This document shows, in pieces, positions 51,024 to 59,267 of a stretch of DNA of 64,000 nt. Under the pieces are notes generated by a model, which ran no database searches, was not told where the DNA came from, and saw only the letters and a program-made list of their open reading frames with translations. Within the stretch, counting starts at the first letter, position 1; each line of letters begins with the position of its first letter. This DNA is from an uncultured Eggerthella sp. (lineage in GTDB: Bacteria; Actinomycetota; Coriobacteriia; Coriobacteriales; Eggerthellaceae): positions 15,166 to 79,165 of the forward strand of contig CAJKUH010000008.1 of NCBI GenBank assembly GCA_905203045.1. Reading direction: 5' to 3'. The position numbers and the translations under genes are program-made.

Positions 51024-52304
51024 TTATACGAACGAAAGCGCCTGGTCGATATCGGCAATCAAGTCGGCGGTGTCCTCAATGCCGCAGGAAAGACGCACCA
51101 GATCAGGGCTGATGCCAGCTGCCGCCAGCTCCTCATCGTTCATTTGGCGATGCGTTGCGTTTGCCGGGTGCAGGACGCAGGTCCGCGCATCGGCAACATG
51201 GGTGGCGATCTGTGCCAGCTTCAAGTTCGCCATGAAGCGCTCTGCCGCCTCGCGGCCGCCCTTCACGCCGAAGCTCACCACGCCGCACGAACCGTTGGGC
51301 AGGTACTTCCGGGCCAGCTCGTAGTTTTCATCACCCGGCAAGCCGCAGTAACGCACCCACGCAACCTTAGGATGGCCGGAAAGGAATTCGGCAACAGCCT
51401 GGCCGTTCTTGCAATGCTGAGCCATACGCACGTGCAGGCTTTCCAGGCCCATGTTCAGCAAGAATGCGTTTTGCGGCGATTGGATGGAACCGAAATCGCG
51501 CATGAGCTGGGACGTTGCCTTGGTAATGAAGGCTCCTTCCAAGCCGAAGCGCTCGGTGTACACCACGCCATGGTAGCTTTCGTCGGGCGTGGTAAGGCCT
51601 GGGAACTTATCGGCATGGGCATTCCAATCGAACTTGCCGGAGTCCACAATGCACCCACCAACGCCGGCACCGTGGCCGTCCATGTACTTCGTGGTGGAAT
51701 GCGTGACGATGTCGGCGCCCCATTCGAAGGGACGGCAATTCACCGGCGTGGGGAACGTGTTGTCCACGATCAGCGGCACGCCATGGGCATGCGCCGCCTT
51801 CGCGAAACGCTCGATATCGAGCACGTTAAGCGCGGGGTTTGCGATGGTTTCGCCGAACACGGCCTTGGTATTGGGCCTGAATGCCGCTTCCAGTTCTTCG
51901 TCAGAACACGTAGGCGAAACGAACGTGCACTCCAAACCCATACGGCCCATGGTGTGCAGCAGCAGGTTGTACGTACCGCCGTAAATAGCCGACGAAGCCA
52001 CAACATGGTCGCCTTGGCCCGCAATATTGAATATCGCGAAGAAGTTCGCGGCCTGTCCGGAAGACGTAAGCATAGCCGCGCTGCCGCCTTCAAGCTCGCA
52101 AATCTTAGCGGCAACGTAATCGTTGGTGGGATTCTGCAGACGGGTGTAGAAATAGCCCGCTTCTTCCAGGTCGAACAGGCGCCCCATGTGCTCGCTGGTG
52201 TCATACTTCCACGTTGTCGACTGGTAGATGGGCACCTGGCGAGGCTCCGCATCGCCAGGACGGTAGCCACCTTGAACGCAGGTTGTTCCGATAGATTCGC
52301 TCAT
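51024..52304 (-). CDS. metY: O-acetylhomoserine sulfhydrylase family enzyme
   Basis: This PLP enzyme of about 426 residues (Cys/Met metabolism family) replaces the acetyl group of O-acetylhomoserine with sulfide to make homocysteine. The PLP lysine lies in THSTTKYMDGHG, near residue 210. The N-terminal TTCVQGGYRPGDAEPRQVPI and YFYTRLQNPTN stretches and the overall length favour MetY over cystathionine synthase. Start at 52304 has AGGAA before it. It diverges from metA, which makes O-acetylhomoserine, so the pair supplies direct sulfhydrylation. Confidence 0.92.
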   Translation of the reverse strand: MSESIGTTCVQGGYRPGDAEPRQVPIYQSTTWKYDTSEHMGRLFDLEEAGYFYTRLQNPTNDYVAAKICELEGGSAAMLTSSGQAANFFAIFNIAGQGDHVVASSAIYGGTYNLLLHTMGRMGLECTFVSPTCSDEELEAAFRPNTKAVFGETIANPALNVLDIERFAKAAHAHGVPLIVDNTFPTPVNCRPFEWGADIVTHSTTKYMDGHGAGVGGCIVDSGKFDWNAHADKFPGLTTPDESYHGVVYTERFGLEGAFITKATSQLMRDFGSIQSPQNAFLLNMGLESLHVRMAQHCKNGQAVAEFLSGHPKVAWVRYCGLPGDENYELARKYLPNGSCGVVSFGVKGGREAAERFMANLKLAQIATHVADARTCVLHPANATHRQMNDEELAAAGISPDLVRLSCGIEDTADLIADIDQALSFV

Positions 52305-52629
52305 CGCGCATTCCTTTCTTTTCAAACGCCCCAAACCGCGCATCGCCGGCACAAACGGGGCGTCCTGCATTGTAGAGCGGCCGCGTTAACCGAATTGCGA
52401 CATATCGGTGAACGAAACGCCTGGTCAGAGCAATTACCTATAGCTGGCTATAGATTCGCCGGCAACCGTAGAAGGCTCGCGCGCACGCGCGTACAATCGA
52501 GCACGTCGTAAAAATCGAATGCGCAGGCGCCGCGGCGCCAAACCAATCCGCTCTGGCACGTTGACCGCCCTTGCTTTCCCGCAAGCACCCGCCAACGCTG
52601 CAGCGCATCGTCATAAGAAGGAGCCTTTA
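52305..52629. promoter_or_regulatory. Divergent metY-metA control region with perfect palindrome
   Basis: CTATAGC-TG-GCTATAG (52438-52453) is a perfect 7-bp inverted repeat with a 2-base centre in the middle of the region, the most likely operator for both genes. I looked for a SAM riboswitch or T-box and saw none. The remainder is GC-rich and shows no gene. Confidence 0.6.
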
Positions 52630-53565
52630 ATGCCCATCCGCATCCCCGACGCATTGCCGGCAACAGAAGTGCTGGAAAGCGAAAACATCTTCGTCATGAC
52701 CGAGCACCGCGCCCTTCACCAGGACATTCGTCCTTTGCGTGTGCTGATTCTGAACCTGATGCCCTTGAAAATCGAAACCGAGACGCAGATCCTGCGCAAG
52801 CTTTCGAACACCCCGCTGCAGGTAGAAGTCGACCTGCTGCAAACCGTTACCCACAAGGCAACGCACGTGCCTGCCGAGCACATGAAATCGTTCTATGTAG
52901 ACTTGGACGACATCCGCGACAAGCGCTACGACGGCATGATCGTTACCGGTGCCCCCGTGGAAAAACTCCCCTTCGAAGACGTGGATTACTGGCCCGAGCT
53001 GTGCGACATCTTCGAATGGGCGAAGACCAACGTCTTTTCCACCCTGTACCTGTGCTGGGGTGCCCAGGCGGGAGCCTACTACCACTTCGGGGTGCCGAAG
53101 TACCTGATGCCGCACAAGATGACGGGCGTGTTCGAGCACAAGATCCTAAAGCCCACCTCTCCTTTGGTGCGCGGCTTCGACACCATCATCCACGCACCCC
53201 ATTCCCGCTGGACCGAAGTTCACGCCGAAGATATCGAGAAGATTCCCGAACTTGAGCTTATTGCCGTGTCCGACGAGGCGGGCGTGTTCATTGCAAAGAG
53301 CACCGACAGCCGCCACTTCTTCGTGTTCGGCCACCCCGAGTACGACACCGACACCCTGGCCGGCGAGTACCTGCGCGACACCAAAAAAGGCCTGAACCCC
53401 GACATGCCCAAGCACTACTTCCCCAACGACGACCCCGCCCAGCAGCCCATCTCCAACTGGCGCGCCACCGCCCAGCTGCTGTACACCAACTGGCTGAACT
53501 ACTACGTATACCAGGCAACCCCCTACGACCTGGAAAACATCTCGACCAACACATCAGCACAGTAA
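52630..53565 (+). CDS. metA: Homoserine O-acetyltransferase (MetA type)
   Basis: This enzyme of 311 residues activates homoserine for methionine synthesis. It has the MetA fold: the catalytic Cys142 in LCWGAQAG, His in FGHPEYD and the RVLILNLMP N-terminus. Position 111 is Glu (TGAPVEKLP). In this family Glu111 marks acetyl-CoA use and Gly111 succinyl-CoA use, so the product is O-acetylhomoserine, matching the MetY enzyme encoded divergently. AAGGAG precedes the ATG. Upstream frame extensions lack a ribosome site. Confidence 0.95.
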   Translation: MPIRIPDALPATEVLESENIFVMTEHRALHQDIRPLRVLILNLMPLKIETETQILRKLSNTPLQVEVDLLQTVTHKATHVPAEHMKSFYVDLDDIRDKRYDGMIVTGAPVEKLPFEDVDYWPELCDIFEWAKTNVFSTLYLCWGAQAGAYYHFGVPKYLMPHKMTGVFEHKILKPTSPLVRGFDTIIHAPHSRWTEVHAEDIEKIPELELIAVSDEAGVFIAKSTDSRHFFVFGHPEYDTDTLAGEYLRDTKKGLNPDMPKHYFPNDDPAQQPISNWRATAQLLYTNWLNYYVYQATPYDLENISTNTSAQ

Positions 53566-53590
53566 AACAGCACGGCCGAAGAACCCCAGA

Positions 53591-53625
53591 GCGCCCAGAG
53601 CACCACGCCCCGGGCGCTTTTTTCG
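53591..53625 (+). terminator. Terminator of metA
   Basis: GAGCGCCC pairs with GGGCGCTT and is followed by TTTTCG. Confidence 0.8.
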
Positions 53626-53703
53626 TATTGCCGGCAGTTCCCTGTCCGCCATCTGCAGTAAGTAGCTTGTCTCGGCGCAGAGAAGGGGACGCCTGGGACT
53701 GTG

Positions 53704-53775
53704 AGGGGTTCTCTGAAAACATTTCCTGAACGATTCGCGCAAGCGAATCTTCCTCAAAAGTATGAAGCAGTGAGC
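53704..53775. repeat. Hairpin element E, copy near hom
   Basis: A ~75-bp sequence with TTCTCTGAAAAC, the central hairpin GATTCGC-GCAA-GCGAATC (53732-53749) and GTATGAAGCAG. It matches, in opposite orientation, the stretch 57721-57785, where the hairpin arms are different but still pair. Confidence 0.7.
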
Positions 53776-53787
53776 GCATGAAATGAG

Positions 53788-53812
53788 AGAGGCCGCCCAA
53801 AGGCGGCCTAAG
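53788..53812. terminator. Hairpin between metA and hom
   Basis: AGGCCGCC and GGCGGCCT pair around CAAA. On the minus strand TCTCTC follows rather than a T-run, so it is a modest terminator for hom. Confidence 0.55.
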
Positions 53813-53835
53813 ATTTACAGACGCATTTTCGGACA

Positions 53836-53995
53836 GAACAGCGAGCGTCCCCCCTGGCGAGTGCAGCTGGCGGGAAAGTGGGCGCCAGGCGTGCTTCGCA
53901 CGTCAAGCCCGCTTGGACCGCCAGCTGTGCCGCCGGGGGGACGCGCAGCATCATCGCGTCTCATACGTCATTGCGCTGTTCGTAGAACAGCGCAA
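53836..53995 (+). repeat. Structured element B, copy B3
   Basis: AACAGCGAGCG, stem GCGTCCCCCCTGGCG, GAGTGCAG, CTGGCGG, GAAA, a variable hairpin, CCGCCAG, CTGTGCC, returning stem GCCGGGGGGACGCGC, AGCATCATCGCGT, then the terminal hairpin TTGCGCTGTTC-GTA-GAACAGCGCAA (53971-53995). It is antisense to hom and its last base lies 4 bases from the hom stop. Close relative of the copy at 34483, with compensating changes in the stems. Confidence 0.8.
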
Positions 53996-53999
53996 ACAA

Positions 54000-55286
54000 T
54001 CAGTCCTGCACGCGGATGACGGACGGGAAACCGCCGGTGACAACGCCATCGAGCGCCAGGATATCGTCGATAGCCTTGCGCACGTTGCGTTCTTCGGCCG
54101 TGTGGGTAACGAACACCAGGGACACATCATCACGCGCCGCATTGCCGCGCTGGGTAACCGTCTTCACCGACACATCGTACTTCGCGAAGATGTCGGCAGC
54201 TGCAGCCAAAACACCGCTGCGGTCGGCAACCACAAAGCGAATGTAGTACTTCGTCTTCAAATCTTCGATGGAAAGAATAGGCAGGCTGTCAGTACACGTG
54301 CAGCCGACAATAGGCTTGATGCCCATTTGCAGGTGACGGGCAACTTCCAGCACATCGCCCATAACAGCGCTGGCAGCAGGGCCGGCACCGGCGCCTTCAC
54401 CGAAGAACATGCTCTCGCCCGCAGCATCGCCCACCGTATAGATTGCGTTGAACACGCCGTTTACCGTTGCCAGCTGATGGCTTACAGGGATCATCGTAGG
54501 ATGCACGCGCACGTCGATGCCTGCATCGGTGCGGTACGCATGGGCCAAAAGCTTCACGGCATAGCCCATTTCGTGCGCCATAGCCAAGTCGATCGGCGAA
54601 ATGCGGCGAATGCCCTCGGCATATACCTGGTCCATGGTTACGCGCGAATTGAACGCAATGGAAGCAAGGATGGCGATCTTGGCAGCCGCATCAAGGCCAT
54701 CAACGTCGGCGGTGGGGTCAGCCTCGGCATAGCCTTTTTGCTGGGCTTCTTTCAGCACGTCTTCGTAGCTCATACCGTCTTCATCCATGCGGGTGAGCAT
54801 GTAGTTGGTGGTGCCGTTCACAATGCCCATGATGGAATCAATGCGGTTGGCAATCAGCGAATGCTTCAGCGGCACGATGATGGGAATTGCACCGCCAACG
54901 CTTGCCTCGAATGCGATTTCCGCATCCTTTTCAGCGGCCAAGCCCATGATTTCTTCGCCCGACGTTGCCATGAGCGCCTTGTTGGCGGTAACCACGCTCT
55001 TACCGTTTCGCAGAGCGTCCATCACCACTTCCTTAGCAATAGCGGTGCCGCCGATAAGCTCGATGACCAAATCGATTTCAGGGTCGTTTACCACCTCATG
55101 GAAATCGGTGGTGAAGATATCGCCCAGGCCGAATTCCTCTGCCACGTTTGACTTGCGAGAACACACACGGGCTAACTCGATCTCAACGCCGAAATGACGT
55201 TTGAATTCTTCCTTATGGTTGCGAAGGATGTCCAAGCATCCGCCGCCAACCGTGCCCGTTCCGACCAAGCCAACCTTGACAGCCAT
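54000..55286 (-). CDS. hom: Homoserine dehydrogenase
   Basis: Hom reduces aspartate semialdehyde to homoserine, the branch point to methionine and threonine. This protein of about 428 residues has an N-terminal NAD(P) site (GLVGTGTVGGG), the catalytic region with VNGTTNYMLTRM and KGYAEADPTADVDG, and a C-terminal ACT domain (~350-428, FVVADRSGVLAAAADIF) that usually senses threonine. The start at 55286 has AAAGGTG upstream. It lies between the metA and lysA genes and shares their pathway. Confidence 0.95.
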   Translation of the reverse strand: MAVKVGLVGTGTVGGGCLDILRNHKEEFKRHFGVEIELARVCSRKSNVAEEFGLGDIFTTDFHEVVNDPEIDLVIELIGGTAIAKEVVMDALRNGKSVVTANKALMATSGEEIMGLAAEKDAEIAFEASVGGAIPIIVPLKHSLIANRIDSIMGIVNGTTNYMLTRMDEDGMSYEDVLKEAQQKGYAEADPTADVDGLDAAAKIAILASIAFNSRVTMDQVYAEGIRRISPIDLAMAHEMGYAVKLLAHAYRTDAGIDVRVHPTMIPVSHQLATVNGVFNAIYTVGDAAGESMFFGEGAGAGPAASAVMGDVLEVARHLQMGIKPIVGCTCTDSLPILSIEDLKTKYYIRFVVADRSGVLAAAADIFAKYDVSVKTVTQRGNAARDDVSLVFVTHTAEERNVRKAIDDILALDGVVTGGFPSVIRVQD

Positions 55287-55566
55287 GAAGCGCACCTTTC
55301 CGTTGAAGTTATATTCCTAGCTATTGTATACGCAATGGTTTCGCCAAGGGGCGCCGAACCGCCAAACGGCCAATAGGAAATGAGCGCAAACCCGATAGGT
55401 TCTTTGCCCAATTGCGCCCACAGCAAAAAAGCCGAAACGGAAAAGGCCGTTTCCAGCCAGTCCGCTTCGGCTTCGCGTTTATCGGGGCGCAGGCACGGCA
55501 ATGTCTTCTGGCAATCACCTGGTCGGCATTATCGGCAGTCGCGCCGGTAAATGGGGCAAATCAAAA
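55287..55566. other. Intergenic region between lysA and hom
   Basis: No gene seen. There is a hairpin around AAGCCGAA...TTCGGCTT (55426-55470) after A-rich sequence, probably a terminator remnant, and an AT-richer part near 55300-55335 likely to hold the hom promoter. No lysine riboswitch or T-box is apparent. Confidence 0.4.
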
Positions 55567-55603
55567 AAATGAGAAAATGGGGACTGTCCCCATTTTCTCA
55601 TTT
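55567..55603. repeat. Perfect 37-bp GGGGACTGTCCCC palindrome
   Basis: AAATGAGAAAATGGGGAC and its exact complement flank a single T. It ends 3 bases before the lysA stop codon on the minus strand, so it probably terminates lysA. Confidence 0.92.
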
Positions 55604-55606
55604 CGA

Positions 55607-56965
55607 CTACAAATCGCAGCTCATAAGGTCGGCGTAGGTTTCGCGGCGCGTTACCAGACGGGCCTTGCCGTCCTTCACGAACACGATGCCAGGCCTGGGC
55701 TGGCCGTTGTAGCGGCTGCTCATGGAATGGCAGTACGCGCCCGTGCCGAACATGCACACGATGTCGCCCAAGTCGGGGTTCTGAATGGAAGCGTTGGCGG
55801 CAACCGCATCGCCCGATTCACAGTGCTTGCCCACCAGCGTAACCACCTTGGTGCGCGGCTGACCAGCCTTGTTCGCGATAACGGGCTCGTAGTCGGCGCC
55901 GTACAGGGCCGTACGGATGTTGTCGGACATGCCGCCGTCGATAGCCACGATGTTGCGAATGCCCGGCAGCGTTTTCAGGATGCCGACGGTATACAGCGTC
56001 ACGCCCGGCGTTGCCGCAATGGAACGACCCGGCTCAACGGCAATGCGCGGCTCCTTCACGCCGTACTGGGCGCACAGCTCCTTCACGGCCGTGCACGTAA
56101 GCTTCGCGAACGATTCAATGGTAGGAGGCTCTTCCTCGGCAACATAGGCGATGCCCAAGCCGCCGCCCAAGTCCAATCCTTCGATTTCGTAGCCGTATTC
56201 GTCGTTGATGCGCTTGATAAGCTGGATCATCACGTCGATGGCCTCGCGGAACGAATGCAGCGCGAAGATTTGAGAGCCGATATGGCAATGCAGGCCCGCC
56301 AGATGCACGCCCGGCGTTTCAATGGCGTCCTTCACGCATTTGAAGGCGAAATCATCGCGCATGGTGAAACCGAACTTGGAGTCTTCGCAGCCCGTACGGA
56401 TGAATTCATGCGTATCGGCTTCCACGCCTGGCGTAATGCGCATGTAAATGTCCTGAGTAACGCCCAGCTCCTGAGCAATAGCGGAAATGCGGCCCAGCTC
56501 GATGCGGGAGTCGATGACGATGCAGCCAACGCCCGCCTCGATAGCCTCACGCAATTCCTGCGGGGTTTTGTTGTTGCCGTGCACGATTACGCGCTTGGCA
56601 GGGAAACCCGCCGCCAGGGCACAGGCAAGCTCGCCGCCGCCGGAAACGTCCAGGCACATGCCATGCTCGTTCGCCAATTCCACAATGGCCTTGTTCTGGA
56701 ACGCCTTGGAGGCATAGGCGACCTCGGCACGGTCGCCGTAGTACTTCTTGAAGGACTGCACGTACTCGTCCATGCGCGCTTCCAGATCGGCCTGGTCGAA
56801 CACGTACAAGGCCGTGCCGAATTCCTTGGCAACCTCAACCATGTCGCAGCCACCGATGAACAGATGGTCGTCTTTCACTTCGGCGGTAAGGGGCAGAACC
56901 TTGCCCAGTTCCATGGTGGTGCGGCCGTCGGCCTGTTTATTCAAATCAGATGCGGGGAGTGACAT
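55607..56965 (-). CDS. lysA: Diaminopimelate decarboxylase
   Basis: LysA makes lysine from meso-diaminopimelate with PLP. This 452-residue protein has the PLP lysine in YASKAFQNKA, HGNNKTPQELREA, the HCHIGSQI stretch and the GGGLGIAY loop, and the C-terminal active-site Cys region GKHCESGD. Length is typical of the full-length enzyme. AGGAAG precedes the ATG. It begins in a region with overlapping promoters shared with rlmH. Its end abuts a perfect palindrome. Confidence 0.95.
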   Translation of the reverse strand: MSLPASDLNKQADGRTTMELGKVLPLTAEVKDDHLFIGGCDMVEVAKEFGTALYVFDQADLEARMDEYVQSFKKYYGDRAEVAYASKAFQNKAIVELANEHGMCLDVSGGGELACALAAGFPAKRVIVHGNNKTPQELREAIEAGVGCIVIDSRIELGRISAIAQELGVTQDIYMRITPGVEADTHEFIRTGCEDSKFGFTMRDDFAFKCVKDAIETPGVHLAGLHCHIGSQIFALHSFREAIDVMIQLIKRINDEYGYEIEGLDLGGGLGIAYVAEEEPPTIESFAKLTCTAVKELCAQYGVKEPRIAVEPGRSIAATPGVTLYTVGILKTLPGIRNIVAIDGGMSDNIRTALYGADYEPVIANKAGQPRTKVVTLVGKHCESGDAVAANASIQNPDLGDIVCMFGTGAYCHSMSSRYNGQPRPGIVFVKDGKARLVTRRETYADLMSCDL

Positions 56966-57009
56966 AACGCCTGCTTCCTTGAGGGTTAGATGGGTGCGCC
57001 TGCGCGCTT

Positions 57010-57055
57010 TTTATTCGACCGATATAATACCGTGCGAACAACTACTGTAACAACG
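57010..57055. promoter_or_regulatory. Divergent promoter region of lysA and rlmH
   Basis: A TATAAT at 57023-57028 is a good -10 for rlmH. On the minus strand TTACAG and TTATAT are spaced by 17 bases, a plausible promoter for lysA that overlaps it. No operator is recognised. Confidence 0.45.
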
Positions 57056-57096
57056 TTTCTTTTCCAGCTGGTAACGCTGGCAAGATCGGAGGCACC

Positions 57097-57540
57097 ATGC
57101 TTCGCATAACCGTATTCGCCGTCGGCAAACTGAAGGAGCAGTTTTGGAAAGATGCTGTTGCCGAATACCTGAAGCGCTTGGGCGCCTACGCGAAAATCGA
57201 AGTGCGCGAACTGCCCGATTCCAATGCGGAAAAGGAAGCCAGCGCCCTGCTTTCCGCCCTGCCGGAGCGCGGCCCCATCATCTTGATGGACATCCACGGC
57301 AAGGAAACCTCCAGCGAAGGGCTGGCGAAGAAAATCGATACCTACGCGCTGAACAGCGATTCCCATATCTCGTTCATCATCGGAGGGAGCGACGGGGTTA
57401 CGAAAGAAGTGAAGCAGCGCGCCACCGAACGCATAAGCTTCGGCCCCATTGCCCTGCCCCACAACCTGGCGCGCGTGGTGCTGCTGGAACAGATTTACCG
57501 CGCGTTCAAGATCATCCGCCACGAGCCCTATCACAAGTAG
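57097..57540 (+). CDS. rlmH: 23S rRNA (pseudouridine1915-N3)-methyltransferase RlmH
   Basis: RlmH methylates pseudouridine 1915 in helix 69 of 23S rRNA on whole ribosomes. This 147-residue SPOUT enzyme has the family core LMDIHGKETSSEGLA, the glycine-rich SAM loop FIIGGSDGVT, SFGPIALPHNLARVVLLEQIYRA and a C-terminal HEPYHK. GGAGG precedes the ATG. It is transcribed divergently from lysA, and the terminator directly after the stop is also the 3' end of element B5. Confidence 0.96.
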   Translation: MLRITVFAVGKLKEQFWKDAVAEYLKRLGAYAKIEVRELPDSNAEKEASALLSALPERGPIILMDIHGKETSSEGLAKKIDTYALNSDSHISFIIGGSDGVTKEVKQRATERISFGPIALPHNLARVVLLEQIYRAFKIIRHEPYHK

Positions 57541-57546
57541 TTCCTA

Positions 57547-57574
57547 GCGCCGTTCTGTCGAACAGCGCCTTTTC
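57547..57574 (+). terminator. Terminator of rlmH
   Basis: GCGC.GTTC and GAAC.GCGC pair around TGTC with one mismatch and are followed by CTTTTC. It is also the terminal hairpin of element B5. Confidence 0.8.
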
Positions 57575-57646
57575 GCGGTAAACGCCATGACGCTGCGTAG
57601 GCTTCTAGCAGGCATCTTGCCTTTCGATCGTCGAGGCGAGGAGATT
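57547..57646 (-). repeat. Structured element B, partial copy B5
   Basis: Read on the minus strand, GCTAGAAGCCTACGC, AGCGTCATGGCG and the terminal hairpin match the 3' part of the element at 22231. The 5' half is missing or rearranged; the neighbouring DNA is an E-type hairpin element. It is antisense to rlmH and abuts its 3' end. Confidence 0.55.
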
Positions 57647-57652
57647 CCTGGG

Positions 57653-57813
57653 CTTGGAAAGGTCTTCCTGCCGCAATTCAGGGATTCCCGCTACCCTGCT
57701 CGCTTCGCTCGTGCGGTCGCTGCTTCATACATTGGACGAAGATTTTCCCTTGGAAAATCTCACAGGAACTGCTTTCAGAGAACCCTTCACTGCAGCAGGG
57801 AGACCTTTCCAAG
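57653..57813. repeat. Inverted repeat enclosing element E
   Basis: CTTGGAAAGGTCTTCCTGCC (57653-57672) and GCAGGGAGACCTTTCCAAG (57795-57813) are nearly perfect inverted arms. Inside lies element E (57721-57785) with the hairpin GATTTTCC-CTT-GGAAAATC (57741-57759). The layout, unique arms around a shared hairpin core, parallels elements A1 and A2. Confidence 0.7.
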
Positions 57814-57891
57814 CGTGCGCTTCTACCAACCTGGCGAGCGAAAACACCAGGTCATAAAGCCTGCGGGCATGCTCACAGGCGGACGGGCTGA

Positions 57892-58656
57892 TTACCCTAC
57901 CTGATCTTGGAGGGCTTTGAGGGTGCCGTCTTTGTCCATTTGGTCGAGCAGATCGTTGATGGCATCGGTCAGGCCGCGGTTGTTCTTGTTCACGGCTACC
58001 GCGTATTTCTCGCATGTTGCCGCCGTTTCAATCACGTTGCAGTTGGAATAGCCGTTTTTCATGAAGTACCTGCATGAGGGAGCGTCCGCCACGATGCCGG
58101 CAACTTCGCCTGCCTCAAGCGCCTCGAAGCACTCGGCGACGCTGTCATAGCCAACCACGCTTTCGGAAACGTTGGCTTTAGCGTAATCGTAGCCCGTGGT
58201 TTCGACCTGGGCGGCAACGCGCTTGCCCTTGAGATCGGAGATCATTTCATATGAGCTGTTTTTCACTATAATTGCCTGATCTACCAGGTAATACGGGGAA
58301 GAAAAATCGACAAGCTCCGAACGACTGGGGTTGATGGAAAGCCCTGAAAGCGCAACATCGTACGTGCCATCGTGCACTCCTTGCACCACTTCATCGAACG
58401 GGACCGAAACCACGTTCAGCCCCAGGCCCAGTCGGGAGGCGATTTCGCGGGCAATGCTCACATCGAAGCCAGAGAGGTTGTCGCCCTCCTTCATATCGAA
58501 CGGCGGGAAATCGGGAGACAAGGCAACGGTAAGCATTCCCTCCTGCACCAGCTGATAGGAAGGCTTGTCGCTTTCTTTCGAGCATCCTGCCAAGCACACG
58601 CAGGAACTCGCAGCCAAGCACAGCGCCAAAACCACCGCGACAATGCGTTTGCCCAT
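57892..58656 (-). CDS. Orphan amino-acid binding lipoprotein
   Basis: This solute-binding protein of about 254 residues in the polar amino-acid family has a lipoprotein signal (CLAGCSKES near residue 26). The lobes show LSPDFPPFDM, GFDVSIAREIASRLG and SGLSINPSRSELVDFSSPYY. No permease or ATPase gene is adjacent, so it must use another transporter or act as a sensor. The start at 58656 has a strong GGGGGAAG; a longer frame to 58752 extends into the upstream terminator. YerC and ilvE lie upstream on the same strand. Confidence 0.9.
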   Translation of the reverse strand: MGKRIVAVVLALCLAASSCVCLAGCSKESDKPSYQLVQEGMLTVALSPDFPPFDMKEGDNLSGFDVSIAREIASRLGLGLNVVSVPFDEVVQGVHDGTYDVALSGLSINPSRSELVDFSSPYYLVDQAIIVKNSSYEMISDLKGKRVAAQVETTGYDYAKANVSESVVGYDSVAECFEALEAGEVAGIVADAPSCRYFMKNGYSNCNVIETAATCEKYAVAVNKNNRGLTDAINDLLDQMDKDGTLKALQDQVG

Positions 58657-58720
58657 TTTCTTCCCCCTTCCCTTCGAAGCGTTCGCAGATCCCTTCAATT
58701 GTGCCATTCCTCCAGTAAAG

Positions 58721-58743
58721 AAGCCGCACGTAGGCGGCTTCGC
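58721..58743 (-). terminator. Terminator of the YerC-like gene
   Basis: On the minus strand GAAGCCGC and GCGGCTTC pair around 5 bases, followed by TTTAC. Confidence 0.75.
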
Positions 58744-58776
58744 ATCGAACAACGAAAAAAAAGATGTTGCGCTTTC

Positions 58777-59112
58777 TTATTCCTTTTCCGAAGCGGGGGC
58801 TTCATCCAAACCCTCGGCGTTTACCTCTTTGGCGTCGAGCACGTCGAATGCCAACCCGTAGCCGCCTGCACCGTAGTTGAGCGCCTTCGATACGCGGGCG
58901 ATGGTGGTAGCGGAAGCGCCCGTAGCTTTTTCGATAACAGCATACGAACTGCCCTTGCGCAGCATACGTGCCACGTCCAAACGCTGAGATGTGTCTTTGA
59001 TCTCGCGCACGGTGAACAAGTCTTCCAGTAGGGCGAACACGTCATCGGGGTCGGTTAAGCCCGCGAAAACCTCAAGCAGGTCTTCAACCTCTTTCGTCCT
59101 TAGCTCCGGCAT
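58777..59112 (-). CDS. YerC/TrpR-family DNA-binding protein
   Basis: This small regulator of about 111 residues belongs to the YerC/YecD branch of the TrpR superfamily. The helix-turn-helix region (TSQRLDVARMLRKGSSYAVI then ATGASATTIARVSKALNYG, ~40-80) is clear. YerC proteins are widespread in Gram-positive bacteria and of poorly known function. Start at 59112 has GGGGAGG. It follows ilvE on the same strand after a terminator, so it may be separately transcribed. Its C-terminal ~25 residues are acidic and variable. Confidence 0.85.
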   Translation of the reverse strand: MPELRTKEVEDLLEVFAGLTDPDDVFALLEDLFTVREIKDTSQRLDVARMLRKGSSYAVIEKATGASATTIARVSKALNYGAGGYGLAFDVLDAKEVNAEGLDEAPASEKE

Positions 59113-59195
59113 GGCTACCTCCCCTTTCGCATTAAGCGCGCCCTTTCCGCATGGAATACACAGCGAAAATGCGCGAATCTCACTCCCCGAAAAAC

Positions 59196-59236
59196 AAAGC
59201 CGCACCCCCATGCCATTCAGCACGGGGGAATGCGGC
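59196..59236 (-). terminator. Terminator of ilvE
   Basis: On the minus strand AAAGCCGCA..CCCCC pairs with GGGGG..TGCGGCTTT, then GTTTTTC. Confidence 0.88.
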
Positions 59237-59267
59237 TTTGCATAAGCGCAGATAAAGCGCGTGATTA

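Noticed and set aside
52305..52629. SAM riboswitch or T-box upstream of metA/metY
   Set aside because: I looked for the conserved core sequences and saw none; only a symmetrical palindrome is present.
53704..57785. Coding interpretation of element E (both copies can be read as RSLLHT...)
   Set aside because: The similarity to each side of the hairpin is at DNA level with compensating changes; the frames diverge at once outside it.
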